Part shown: piece after piece, positions 15,440 through 24,092 of the stretch | Layout of the letters: every line of letters starts with the position of its first letter | Numbering within the stretch: position 1 is the first letter of the stretch | Assembly: GCA_965197865.1 (NCBI GenBank) | Contig: CBDANZ010000005.1 | Span: 62,001-126,000, forward strand | Source: CBDANZ01 sp965197865 | Lineage (GTDB): Bacteria; Acidobacteriota; Vicinamibacteria; Vicinamibacterales; CAVVIG01 | Length of the DNA stretch: 64,000 nucleotides | Reading direction: 5' to 3' | The notes under the pieces: generated by a model | Seen by the model: only the letters and a program-made list of their open reading frames with translations | The model's database searches: none | Told to the model about the DNA's origin: nothing | Position numbers and translations under genes: made by a program

Positions 15440-17068
15440 GTGGCGCTCGATACGGGACCGTCGCGGGATCATCCGACAGCTTCCGCTTCGCCTCTCGCAC
15501 GATCGGCTGGCGCGGCCGGCGCCGCCACTCTCACCAGCCGCCTTCTCGGGCTCGCTCGCGACCAAGTGCTTGCGGCGTTCTTCGGCGCCGGTAACACGAT
15601 GGACGCCTTCATCGTGGCCTTCCGGATTCCGAACGTGGTGCGCGACCTGTTCGCGGAAGGCGCGATGAGCGCCGCCTTCGTGCCCACGTTTACGCGCCAT
15701 CTGACGCTGCACGGCAAAGCGCATGCGTGGAGGCTGGGCAACAACGTTCTCAACTCGCTCATTCTGATCACTGGCGCGATCGTCACGCTCGGAATGATCT
15801 TTGCGCGTCCGCTCATCACCGCCTACGCGGGCGACTACGCCAGCGTGCCGGGGAAGCTCGAGCTGACGATTCAGCTCACACGCGTCCTGCTCCCGTTCCT
15901 CACGCTCGCCGCGCTCGCGGCGGCGTTGATGGGAATGCTAAATTCACTGCATCACTACTTCCTGCCCGCGCTTGCGCCGGCGACGTTCAACGTCGCGACG
16001 ATCGTGTGCACGCTCGTTCTGGTACCACTGATGCCAGCAATGGGGCTGCCAGCGATTATGGCCATCGCCATCGGCGCGCTGGTCGGCGGCCTGGGACAGA
16101 TCGCGCTGCAGTGGGGGTCGCTTCGTCACGAGGGGTTCCGTTACCGGCCGGTCGTCGACCTTGGAGATCCCGGCCTGCGCCGCGTGCTCATGTTGATGGG
16201 CCCGGGCACGATCGGGCTCGCCGCCACGCAGGTGAACCTGTTCGTCAACACACTGCTCGCCACGAGCCAGGGGACGGGCGCGGTTTCGTGGCTCTCGTTC
16301 GCTTTTCGGCTGATGTACCTGCCAATTGGCCTTTTCGGCGTGTCGATCGCGACGGCCGTGCTGCCGGCGGCGGCACGCCACGCAGCGTTCGATGATCCGG
16401 AGGGTATCCGGCGCACCGTGTCGCGAGGACTCGCGCTGATGCTCCTGTTCAGCGTGCCTGCGACATTGGGCCTTGTCGCGCTTGCGTCGCCGATCGTTCA
16501 ATTGCTCTTCGAACGCGGACGCTTCCTGCCGGCCGACACGGCCGCGACGGCGGCGGCGCTCCAGTTCTACGCGATCGGATTGGTCGGCTACTCCGCCGCC
16601 CGCATCGCGACGCCAATCTTCTACGCGCTCGGGCAAACCCGCGTGCCGGTCACCGTCAGCGTTGGATCGATCGCGGTCAATATTGTTGTGAGTGTACTGC
16701 TCGTGCACCTGATGGGCTTTCGCGGGCTGGCGCTTGGGACGTCGATTGCGGCGCTCATCCACGGCGGCACGTTGTTGCTGCTGCTCGGCCGCCGGCTGGA
16801 CGGGCTCGAAGGAGCGCGACTGTCGGCGACGCTGGCGAAGGCGCTCGTGGCAGCCGTTGCCATGGCACTTGTCGCCATTGGAACTGAGCGGTGGGCGGTG
16901 ACGATCGTCGAGGGCCCTGGAACGATCGCGCAGGCGGTGCGCCTCGCCACGGCCATGACCGCGGGACTTGTCGCGCTGGTGCTGTCGGCGAAGCTCCTCC
17001 GGATCGCCGAATTGGACGAAGCGGTGAGCACGCTCGGTACCCGGGTAAAGAAGCTGCTGACAAGATGA
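15440..17068 (+). CDS. murJ: Lipid II flippase MurJ
   Basis: MOP-superfamily membrane protein that flips lipid II across the cytoplasmic membrane; 542 aa with about 14 hydrophobic segments. The family N-terminus (TLTSRLLGLARDQVLAAFFG) and AFRIPNVVRDLFAEGAMSAA are clear. The GTG at 15440 is the start used; a shorter start is possible because the first 25 residues are not conserved-looking. It complements the dcw operon functionally although it lies outside it. Confidence 0.95.
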   Translation: MALDTGPSRDHPTASASPLARSAGAAGAATLTSRLLGLARDQVLAAFFGAGNTMDAFIVAFRIPNVVRDLFAEGAMSAAFVPTFTRHLTLHGKAHAWRLGNNVLNSLILITGAIVTLGMIFARPLITAYAGDYASVPGKLELTIQLTRVLLPFLTLAALAAALMGMLNSLHHYFLPALAPATFNVATIVCTLVLVPLMPAMGLPAIMAIAIGALVGGLGQIALQWGSLRHEGFRYRPVVDLGDPGLRRVLMLMGPGTIGLAATQVNLFVNTLLATSQGTGAVSWLSFAFRLMYLPIGLFGVSIATAVLPAAARHAAFDDPEGIRRTVSRGLALMLLFSVPATLGLVALASPIVQLLFERGRFLPADTAATAAALQFYAIGLVGYSAARIATPIFYALGQTRVPVTVSVGSIAVNIVVSVLLVHLMGFRGLALGTSIAALIHGGTLLLLLGRRLDGLEGARLSATLAKALVAAVAMALVAIGTERWAVTIVEGPGTIAQAVRLATAMTAGLVALVLSAKLLRIAELDEAVSTLGTRVKKLLTR

Positions 17069-17109
17069 GATGCCCTCGCGTTCCGACGTGATACGATCTG
17101 ACCTATTCC

Positions 17110-17868
17110 ATGCGTCGTTCTTATTCCATGCGTCGCTACCCTGCCGCGCATGCGTCCTCCTTTTCGTTCGGCCCTGGACCAATCTCACCCGTCCTGAAAG
17201 CGATCATCTACGCCAACGTCGCGGTGTTCGCGGTGCAGAACTTCGTGCCTCTGCACGAGTGGTTCGGGCTGATGCCGGTGGCTGTCATCTGGCAGCTCCA
17301 TGTGTGGCAGCTCGCCACGTACATGTTTCTTCACGCGGGCCTCTTTCATCTGCTCTTCAACATGCTCGCGCTGTGGCTCTTCGGGGCGGAACTCGAGCGC
17401 ATTTGGGGCACGCGCTACTTTCTGAAGTTCTACTTTACGACCGGCGTCGGGGCGGCCGTGCTGACCGTGCTCGTGTCGCTCATTCCAGCCGGCTTCGGGG
17501 CTGCGCTCGAACGATCGATCATTATCGGCGCCTCGGGCGCGATCTACGGACTGCTGCTGGCCTACGCGCTCTATTTCCCGGATCGGCCGATCTACATGTA
17601 CTTCCTGTTTCCGATTCCCGCGAAGTACTTCGTGCTGATCATCGGGGCCATCGCGTTCTATTCGTCGCTCGGCGCCACCGGCGGCGTTGCAAGCGCGACG
17701 CACCTGGGCGGATTACTGATCGGATACCTCGTTCTCAGGGGCGGGCGGGTCCATCCACTTTCCGAGCTGAAGTACCGCTACCTGAAATGGAAGATGAACC
17801 GGGTGCGCAGGAAGTTCGATGTGTACTCGGGCGGCCGCACCGACCACTTGGACCGGCGCATTCACTAG
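17110..17868 (+). CDS. Rhomboid-family intramembrane serine protease
   Basis: 252 aa multipass membrane protease. The catalytic serine is in GASGAIYG (near residue 145) and the catalytic histidine in SATHLGG (near residue 197); the family WQLATYMFLHAGLFHLLFNM segment is present. An 18-bp direct repeat (TATTCCATGCGTCG) duplicates the start region, giving candidate ATG starts at 17110 and 17128. Its 3' end abuts a decayed M48 peptidase remnant on the opposite strand. Confidence 0.93.
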   Translation: MRRSYSMRRYPAAHASSFSFGPGPISPVLKAIIYANVAVFAVQNFVPLHEWFGLMPVAVIWQLHVWQLATYMFLHAGLFHLLFNMLALWLFGAELERIWGTRYFLKFYFTTGVGAAVLTVLVSLIPAGFGAALERSIIIGASGAIYGLLLAYALYFPDRPIYMYFLFPIPAKYFVLIIGAIAFYSSLGATGGVASATHLGGLLIGYLVLRGGRVHPLSELKYRYLKWKMNRVRRKFDVYSGGRTDHLDRRIH

Positions 17869-17869
17869 G

Positions 17870-17985
17870 TCGCAGCGCGCGAACGCGTCGAAGCCGAGGC
17901 CGAGCAACAGCACGAAACCGACAAACCCGAACATGATCAGTCAGGTCTTGCGTCGGTTGGCTTCTTGTTGCTCGTACAGGTTCAT
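17870..17985 (-). pseudogene. N-terminal remnant of an M48 (HtpX-like) peptidase
   Basis: From the ATG at 17985 the minus strand reads MNLYEQQEANRRKT, then TGA (17943-17941), then a hydrophobic stretch (IMFGFVGFVLLLGLGFDAF) in the same frame. This matches the cytoplasmic start and first membrane segment of M48 peptidases, with the usual Trp codon turned to TGA. Nothing recognisable follows, and the sequence runs into the rhomboid gene. Its position directly after lemA fits the common lemA-M48 gene pair. Confidence 0.65.
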
Positions 17986-18030
17986 GCGGTTGTTACTCGA
18001 GCGCCTTCTGTCCTTCGTGCCCTTCGTGTT

Positions 18031-18600
18031 CTACTTGCGTGGCGAATCGACGATGGGCACCACGCGCTCGGTCTCCTTGGCGATTTCTTGAACAGCTCCG
18101 CCAGCTGAAGCCGAACGTGCCAGCCAGGAGATTGGTCGAGAACACCTGCCGCGCCGTGTTGAGCTTGGTCGAAATGTCGTTGTAGAACTGCCGCGCGAAG
18201 CCGCGCCTTGTTTCCGGCGCCGACAGCTCTTCCTGGAGCATCTTCACGTTTTCGTTCGATTTCAGCGTCGGGTAGTTCTCGGCGAGGGCGAACAGCCGCC
18301 CGAGTGCCCGTGAAAGCTGACCTTCCTTCTGATGGCCGCATCACTCGGTCCCTTGGCTGTCAAGGCCTTCGCGCGCACCTCGATGACCGAGATGAGCGTT
18401 TCGCTCGAGCTCCATCGATCCTCGTACAGCGTTGACCAGGTTCGGGACGAGATCGTGTCGGCGCTTGAGCGGCACGTCGATCTGCCGCCAGCCGTTCAGC
18501 GCCCGGTTGCGCATGCCGACGAGGCGGCTGTAGCTGGCACTTTGCTAGATTCACGATCGCCGCCAGCCCAATGAGAAGAATGATTCCGGCTATGGCGGTT
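18031..18600 (-). pseudogene. lemA: Frameshifted lemA
   Basis: Pieces of LemA occur in order on the minus strand but in different frames: a membrane segment (IAGIILLIGLAAIVNLA), then RLVGMRNRALNGWRQIDVPL and RRHDLVPNLVNAV, then MLQEELSAPETRRGFARQFY with LLAGTFGF, then AELFKK, and finally ETERVVPIVDSPRK with a TAG at 18033-18031. At least three frame changes are needed. The order and the ends match a full-length LemA (about 185 aa), so this is an inactivated gene rather than a fragment. Confidence 0.85.
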
Positions 18601-18602
18601 CC

Positions 18603-18965
18603 TCAGCGGCGCGTGTGCCGGTCGACGATCTCGAGCCACTCCTGGCGAATCGGGCTGAACACGTCGAGCTCGAACGTGTCCTCGAGCGCCTCGGCCTGGT
18701 GCTCGACCCTGGACGGGATGTGCAGGACCTCGCCCTCGCGCACGGTAATCTCCTCGCCGCCGATGAGGAACTTCAGCGCGCCCTGCAGCACGTAGGTCAT
18801 CTGCTCGCTCTCATGTGCATGCATCGGGACTAGACAGCCGCGCTTGACGTAGACCTGCACGAGCATCTCGCGCTCGCCGCTCACGATTTTTCGCGAGAGC
18901 ATCTCGGTCACCTTTTCGAGCGCGATCTCATCCCAGCGGTGCAACCGCACCGAGCGCGAGCCCAT
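18603..18965 (-). CDS. Small cupin-domain protein
   Basis: 120 aa single-domain cupin. Metal-ligand-like motifs are visible: PMHAHESEQMTYVLQGAL (cupin motif 1) and GEVLHIPSRVEHQAEAL (motif 2, with PxxxxH). Substrate unknown. It is divergent from the oxoacid dehydrogenase E1 gene, with start codons about 50 nt apart, so the two probably share a regulatory region. Confidence 0.85.
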   Translation of the reverse strand: MGSRSVRLHRWDEIALEKVTEMLSRKIVSGEREMLVQVYVKRGCLVPMHAHESEQMTYVLQGALKFLIGGEEITVREGEVLHIPSRVEHQAEALEDTFELDVFSPIRQEWLEIVDRHTRR

Positions 18966-18999
18966 GTCGAACGAGGATATATCATCCGGATCCGAATGC

Positions 19000-19005
19000 T
19001 ATAAT
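19000..19005 (+). promoter_or_regulatory. Perfect -10 hexamer TATAAT before the E1 gene
   Basis: TATAAT at 19000-19005 lies 9 nt before the preferred ATG at 19015. No TTGACA-like -35 is seen 17 nt upstream. The spacing predicts a leaderless or nearly leaderless mRNA. Confidence 0.55.
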
Positions 19006-19014
19006 TCGAACCAA

Positions 19015-21180
19015 ATGAAGGTCTCGGTCGTCAACGGCGCGAGCCGCGCCGCGGGTCAGGCGAGCGCGCAGGCCAGTGAATCGGGCCGCCAGCAGTCTTA
19101 CGATCTCGATCGGGCCGCACTACTCGACGTGTATCGCGTCATGGTGCGCTCACGCAAGCTGGATGACAAGGAGATCCAGCTCAAGAACCAGAGCCGGGCG
19201 TTTTTCCAGATCAGCGGCGCGGGCCACGAAGCGATTCAGACGGCGGCCGGCCTTACGCTCAGGCCGGGTTACGACTGGTTTCACCCTTATTACCGCGACC
19301 GCGCGTTGTGCCTGCAGCTCGGCGTGACCCCGCTCGAGATGCTGCTCACCTCGGTTGGCGCAGAGGCCGACCCGAGCAGCGGCGGACGACAGATGCCGTC
19401 GCACTGGGGACACAACGCGCTGAACATCGTGTCAGGTTCGAGCGCCACCGCCACACAAGTCCTGCAGGCGGTCGGCGCCGCCGAAGCCGGCGTCATCTAC
19501 GGCCGCGTCGTGGACATTCCGAACCGCCAGACCCGCTTTCACGGCGATGAGATCGTGTTCACGTCGCTTGGTGAAGGCGCCACGAGCGAAGGCGAGTTCT
19601 GGGAATCGATGAACACCGCGTGCACCAAGCGGCTTCCGGTCCTCTATCTCATCGAAGACAACGGCTACGCGATCTCAGTGCCGGTCGAAGTCGAGACGGC
19701 TGGCGGCGATGTGTCGCGGCTGCTCGCCTCGTTTCCGGGTCTTCATCTGGAATCAGTCGACGGCACCGATTTCTTCGAGGGCCTGCGTGCCCTGCGCGAC
19801 GCCACCGTGTACGTTCGCGCGCGCAGGGGGCCCGCCGTCGTCCACGCCAGGGTGACTCGCCCGTACTCGCACTCGCTGTCCGACGACGAGAAGCTGTACA
19901 AGACGCCGGCGGAGCGTGACGCCGAGGCGCGCCGGGATCCAATCCTGCGCTTTTCGGAATTCCTCCTGGCGAACGAGCTGGCAACGGCCGCGGACCTTGC
20001 GGCGTTCACGTTCGAGATCGAATGCGAGATCGACGAAGCGGCCATTGAAGCGCTGAAGGCGCCAAAGCCACCCAGGAGTACCGTGGGTCTGTGGGTGTAC
20101 TCGCCGAACGTCGATCCTACTTCGGCCTCGTTTGAGACGCCGGCAGAGCCAGAGGGCGAACCCGATACGATGGTCGGGACCATCAATCGCACGCTGAAAG
20201 ACGAAATGGCTCGCGACCCGCGCATCGTCGTGTTCGGTGAGGACGTCGCCGATGCGAGCCGGAAGGACGCACTGGCCATCGTGCCCGGGAAAGGCGGGGT
20301 TTTCAAGGTCACGCATGGACTACAACGCCTTTACAGCGAAGACCGCGTCTTCAACACGCCCATCGCGGAGGCCGGCATCGTCGGACGCGCCGTCGGTATG
20401 GCCACGCGCGGCCTGAAGCCGGTCGTTGAAATCCAATTTTTCGACTACATCTGGCCGGCGATGATGCAGCTCCGAAACGAGATGGCGATGCTCCGGTATC
20501 GGACGGCCAATCATTGGTCCTGTCCGCTGGTTGTGCGCGTGCCCATCGGCGGGTATCTGCGGGGCGGAGGTCCGTATCACAGCCAGTCGGGTGAGAGCAT
20601 CTTCGCGCACTGTCCGGGCATTCGAATCGCCTTCCCGTCGATCGCCGTCGATGCCGCCGGGCTTCTGCGCACGGCCATCCGCTGCGACGATCCGGTGCTC
20701 TTTCTCGAGCACAAGCACTTGTACCGCCAGACCTACAACAAGGGACAGTACCCCGGCAAAGACTTCATGGTGCCGTTTGGCAAGGCCGATTTGAAACGAG
20801 AGGGCTCCGACGTGCTCGTGGTCACCTGGGGCGCGTTAGTGCAGCGCACGATCTTCGCGGCGGAGCACCTCGCACAGGAGGGCGTCCATGCGGCGGTGCT
20901 GGACCTTCGGACGATTGCGCCGTACGACTGGGAGACGATCGCCGCTCACGTGAAGCGCGTGAACCGCGTTGTCATCGCGCACGAAGATCAGCTCACCTGT
21001 GGTTTCGGGGGGGAGATTGCCGCCAGAATAGCCTGCGAGCTGTTCGAGTACCTCGACGCCCCGATCAGGCGCGTCGGCGCGCTGGATACGCCGGTCGCCT
21101 ATTGCCCCGACCTGGAGGAGGCGATTCTGCCGCAAGCGGCCGACCTCCTGACCGCTATCCATGAAACCGCGACGTACTAG
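19015..21180 (+). CDS. Branched-chain 2-oxoacid dehydrogenase E1, alpha-beta fusion
   Basis: 721 aa thiamine-diphosphate enzyme that would decarboxylate branched-chain 2-oxoacids and acylate the lipoyl group of E2. The first half is E1-alpha, with the ThDP site in GEGATSEGEFWE to IEDNGYAIS. From about residue 385 it is E1-beta (GEDVADASRK, TPIAEAGIVGRAVGMA). In most bacteria these are separate subunits. The ATG at 19015 is preferred over the frame's first ATG (18964) because a TATAAT lies 9 nt before it. The matching E2 and E3 are at 57-60 kb. Confidence 0.9.
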   Translation: MKVSVVNGASRAAGQASAQASESGRQQSYDLDRAALLDVYRVMVRSRKLDDKEIQLKNQSRAFFQISGAGHEAIQTAAGLTLRPGYDWFHPYYRDRALCLQLGVTPLEMLLTSVGAEADPSSGGRQMPSHWGHNALNIVSGSSATATQVLQAVGAAEAGVIYGRVVDIPNRQTRFHGDEIVFTSLGEGATSEGEFWESMNTACTKRLPVLYLIEDNGYAISVPVEVETAGGDVSRLLASFPGLHLESVDGTDFFEGLRALRDATVYVRARRGPAVVHARVTRPYSHSLSDDEKLYKTPAERDAEARRDPILRFSEFLLANELATAADLAAFTFEIECEIDEAAIEALKAPKPPRSTVGLWVYSPNVDPTSASFETPAEPEGEPDTMVGTINRTLKDEMARDPRIVVFGEDVADASRKDALAIVPGKGGVFKVTHGLQRLYSEDRVFNTPIAEAGIVGRAVGMATRGLKPVVEIQFFDYIWPAMMQLRNEMAMLRYRTANHWSCPLVVRVPIGGYLRGGGPYHSQSGESIFAHCPGIRIAFPSIAVDAAGLLRTAIRCDDPVLFLEHKHLYRQTYNKGQYPGKDFMVPFGKADLKREGSDVLVVTWGALVQRTIFAAEHLAQEGVHAAVLDLRTIAPYDWETIAAHVKRVNRVVIAHEDQLTCGFGGEIAARIACELFEYLDAPIRRVGALDTPVAYCPDLEEAILPQAADLLTAIHETATY

Positions 21181-21259
21181 TACGCCCAAGTCCCCGTGAG
21201 CTCCGTAGTGGCGCTTTTCGGGTAGCGCTGGCGGCCGCCTCTCTGGTGTCTGCCTAACG

Positions 21260-21690
21260 GCGCTCGTGCTCGCGGCATTGGTTCACGCCCTCACTCCCAA
21301 GCTCATTCAGTCGGCTGGCGCCGTACCGCCTCATCTCGCCGGACGGTTCGCGGATGTTCGCGGCCTTCAGCGGTCGGCCGCGCAGTACCTCGTCTTCGAT
21401 CGACGCGCGCACAGCTTGTACGGGGCGGACGTCTCGCTCGAAAGCGTGTGGTAAATCGCTCAGGTGGGCGCCGAACCGTGTCGCATCATCGCACCAACCA
21501 CGTTTTCGGCGGCGAGCGACGCGACGGCGAGCTGTGGCTCGTGCCGCCAACGGTTCGCACGGCGGCGGTCGATCGCACGGGAATACTTGGGTGTTGATCA
21601 TCGTGCCGTATAGCTCTTTTCCACACCAGGCGGCCGCTTCCTCGTCGCGCCGGAGCTCTACGAGTTCGACGTGGGGCCCTCCGCGTAAGA
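21260..21690 (+). pseudogene. Decayed gene, possibly a beta-propeller (NHL-type) protein
   Basis: This is the 517-nt gap between the E1 gene and the ABC ATPase. One frame reads GAVPPHLAGRFADVRGLQ, then YLVFDRRAHSLYGADVSL and SVW, then TAA (near 21452), then IAQVGAEPCRIIAPTTF in the same frame. A second frame at the end reads FLVAPELYEFDVGPSA before a TAA. I recall such phrases from 6-bladed-propeller exported proteins in Acidobacteria, but this is memory-level homology. At least one stop and one frameshift are needed. Confidence 0.45.
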
Positions 21691-21697
21691 TGACCCC

Positions 21698-22624
21698 GTG
21701 ATCTCCGCATCGCACCTCACACGCCGATTCGGGTCGCGTGTCGTCGTCGACGACATCTCCTTCGAGGTCGGCAGAGGTGAAATCGTCGCGCTGCTGGGAC
21801 CCAACGGCGCCGGCAAGACCACGACGCTGCGGATGCTGGCGAGGCTGATCGCGCCGACCAGTGGTACCGTCGCGCCCGACGCCGTGCGGCTGCCGCGCGC
21901 GACCGGCTCCGCGATCCGGCGCCGCATTGGATTTCTCGCCGAAGCGCCCGGACTGTGGGATCGACTTACCGTGCACCAGAACTTGACGGTGTACACCGGG
22001 CTGTACGCGCTCGACCAGCCGGCTCGCACGATTGAGAGCCTGATCGATTTGTTCGAACTGTCGGGGCACGTTCACACCCGCGCAGCCGAGCTGTCAAAAG
22101 GCATGCGCCAGAAGCTAGCACTGGTCCGCGCCTTGCTGCACAATCCGGACGTGCTCCTACTCGACGAGCCGACCTCCGGCCTCGATCCCGAGATCGCGAG
22201 AAGCGTGCGAAGGTTGCTCGACGATCGCCGCGCGAAAGGCTGCGCGATTCTCGTCTCCACCCACAACCTTGACGAGGCGGAGGGGATGGCCGACCGCATC
22301 GCCGTTCTACAGCGGCAGCTCGTCGCCCTCGACCGGCCCGGATCGCTGCGCGAGCGCCCGACGAAGGGTCGAGTGGTCGTCCGGGTCACCGGCGACGCCG
22401 CCGGCTTTCTTGAACCGGCACGACCCTTCGATCGCCACGCAACCGCGGACGGACAGGTGCTCAGGCTCCAGATGGTGCACGCGGACGAGGAGACGCCGGC
22501 CCTCGTGCATCGGCTCGTCGCAGCGGGGGCGCAGATTCTTAAAGTGCGTCCAAACCTTCCGGCACTCGAAGACGTATACCTCGACCTCGTGTCTGATGAT
22601 TCCCGCAGAAGAGCGACGCGATGA
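21698..22624 (+). CDS. ABC transporter ATP-binding protein (ABC-2/NatA type)
   Basis: 308 aa. Walker A GPNGAGKTTTLR, Walker B VLLLDEPTSGLD and the H-loop histidine (STHNLDEAE) are intact. The signature is ELSKGM instead of LSGGQ, as in many NatA-like exporters. The C-terminal 90 residues form a small extra domain. GTG start at 21698 with TAAGAT 6 nt upstream. It overlaps the permease frame by 4 nt, but that permease carries two internal stop codons, so the transporter is probably dead. Confidence 0.9.
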   Translation: MISASHLTRRFGSRVVVDDISFEVGRGEIVALLGPNGAGKTTTLRMLARLIAPTSGTVAPDAVRLPRATGSAIRRRIGFLAEAPGLWDRLTVHQNLTVYTGLYALDQPARTIESLIDLFELSGHVHTRAAELSKGMRQKLALVRALLHNPDVLLLDEPTSGLDPEIARSVRRLLDDRRAKGCAILVSTHNLDEAEGMADRIAVLQRQLVALDRPGSLRERPTKGRVVVRVTGDAAGFLEPARPFDRHATADGQVLRLQMVHADEETPALVHRLVAAGAQILKVRPNLPALEDVYLDLVSDDSRRRATR

Positions 22625-23424
22625 TCGGAGGCTTGCAGTTTGACGCGTTGTTCAGGAAGGAGTTGATCGACCTCTCGCGCAACCGCGACGCGCTTCTACC
22701 GCTGGTACTAGTGACACTCGTTGTGCTCGCGCTACCGTTCGCAACCTCGGTCGTCATCCCTGAGGCGACCGGCCAGCGGCTCGGCGGCGATCCCGATCTG
22801 GTCAGAGTCAGCGAGGTGCTCGACCCGCGCCACGTGCTGTCCACCGATGGGCGCATCCAGCTGTTCTTCTTTCAGCAGTTCCTGATGTTGTTCTTGCTGA
22901 CACCAATCACGGGGGCGATGGCGCTGGCGGCGCATGCTGTTGTGGGCGAGTAGCAAGCCAGGACACTCGAGCCATTGCTGGCCGCCCCCATCGGTACTCT
23001 CGACCTCCTGGTGGCGAAGGTGCTCGGGACACTCGTACCGACGCTCCTCATCACGTTTGCCGGCCTGGCAGTGTATTTCGGAGGTCTCTGGGTGTTCGCC
23101 GAGCCGGGTGTTGCAGGCGCGATGGTCGACTTGCGCACGGCCGTGTTGGTGTTTGCGGTCGGCCCTGCCTCCGCGCTGGTATCGCTGTAGGCCACGATCG
23201 TCATCTCCTCGCGAACCAACGACGCGCGCACCACACAGCAGTTTGGCGTGTTGATTATCGCGCCGGTCATGGCGCTGCTCGTCGTTCAGGGCTCGGGCGC
23301 GCTCTGGCTGTCGGCGTCTGAGCTCGGGCTTGTCAGCCTAGGCTTGCTCGTCCTGTGGGGGCTGCTCGCCCTCTTGTCCGCGGTGCTCTTCGATCGCAAG
23401 TCGATTCTCACTAAGTGGCGCTAA
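22621..23424 (+). pseudogene. ABC-2 permease with two in-frame TAG codons
   Basis: A single frame of 267 codons from the ATG at 22621 to the TAA at 23422 reads as a complete membrane permease, interrupted by TAG at 22951-22953 and 23188-23190. Around them it reads AAHAVVGE*QARTLEPLLA and ASALVSL*ATIVISSRTN. The expected residues from the family are Lys (AAG to TAG) and probably Gln (CAG to TAG), so these look like two point mutations. There is no frameshift. Ordinary genes here (E1, ychF, fadE) also end in TAG, which argues against recoding. Confidence 0.85.
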
Positions 23425-23433
23425 ACGCCACTT
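23413..23433. terminator. Hairpin at the end of the permease frame
   Basis: AAGTGGCG (23413-23420), a CTAAA loop, then CGCCACTT (23426-23433). The loop contains the permease stop codon. There is no U-tract, so it could be a weak terminator or an mRNA-stabilising structure. The following TTGACA (23432-23437) is the -35 of the next gene. Confidence 0.5.
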
Positions 23434-23460
23434 GACACGTCCGATCTCACTGAATGATCA
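23432..23460 (+). promoter_or_regulatory. Predicted promoter of the fad operon
   Basis: TTGACA at 23432-23437, a 17-nt spacer, then a weak -10 (TGATCA, 23455-23460) that lies inside the FadR-like operator. Repressor binding would cover the -10 region directly. Confidence 0.5.
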
Positions 23461-23468
23461 TTCATTCA
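23451..23468. promoter_or_regulatory. FadR-type operator TGAATGATCATTCATTCA
   Basis: Perfect 7-bp arms TGAATGA and TCATTCA with a 4-bp centre; symmetry extends one or two bases outward on each side. This is the arm sequence and spacing known for the Bacillus FadR (TetR family) operator, and it lies immediately upstream of a TetR gene heading a beta-oxidation operon. Acyl-CoA-relieved autorepression is the expected logic (inference from family). Confidence 0.85.
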
Positions 23469-24092
23469 GTGCGCACGTCAGCCAGATCAGTCGTCCGGCG
23501 CGGTGTGGAGACGCCGCCGGCGCCGAAGCGTGACGCGATCCTGCGCGCGGCGATCAACGTCTTTGCCGAGCGAGGATTTTTCAACGCCCAGGTTGCCGAC
23601 GTCGCGCGCGCAGCCGGCGTGGCCGCGGGCACTGTGTACCTGTACTTCAAGGGCAAGGACGACCTTCTCGTCTCGATCTTCGAGCGCACGATGCGCGAAG
23701 CCTTCGCCGAGGGACACGCGGCTGTCGCCGGCGTGCGCGATCCGGCCGAGCGACTCCGGCGGTTCGCCCGTCTCCACCTGGCGCGCCTGGGCGGCGACAG
23801 AAACCTGGCAATCGTGTTCCAGGTGGAGCTGCGCCAATCGGTCAAGTTCATGGAGCGCTTCTCCTCGACGCTCCTGCGCGATTATCTGGGTCAGATTCGA
23901 GGCGCGATCGCCGACGGGCAGCAGTCGGGCGCGTTCCGAGCGGACCTGCCTGTCACGGCGGCGACGAAGATGTTCTTCGGCGCCCTCGATGAGATGGCAA
24001 CGAACTGGATTCTCAGCAAGCGCCGCTACTCGCTTGAGGCCGAGGGCGACCACGTCGTCGATCTCTTCCTGAGAGGAGCGCGCCCGAGATGA
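23469..24092 (+). CDS. TetR-family fatty-acid degradation regulator, FadR-like
   Basis: About 207 aa. The helix-turn-helix (VADVARAAGVAAGTVYLYFK) lies in the first third, followed by a divergent ligand-binding domain like those that sense acyl-CoA. The start is uncertain: the ATG at 23454 lies inside the operator, GTG at 23469 is used here, and GTG at 23505 gives the family-typical short N-terminus. The stop overlaps the fadN start (ATGA), so regulator and enzymes form one operon. Confidence 0.88.
   Translation: MRTSARSVVRRGVETPPAPKRDAILRAAINVFAERGFFNAQVADVARAAGVAAGTVYLYFKGKDDLLVSIFERTMREAFAEGHAAVAGVRDPAERLRRFARLHLARLGGDRNLAIVFQVELRQSVKFMERFSSTLLRDYLGQIRGAIADGQQSGAFRADLPVTAATKMFFGALDEMATNWILSKRRYSLEAEGDHVVDLFLRGARPR

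Noticed and set aside
21254..22075. 273-codon minus-strand frame over the propeller remnant and ABC ATPase
   Set aside because: Its right half is antisense to the intact ABC ATPase and the rest has no family features.
22951..23190. Genetic-code change (amber as sense)
   Set aside because: Several intact genes here end in TAG, other broken genes use TAA or TGA, and the two TAG codons replace different expected residues.
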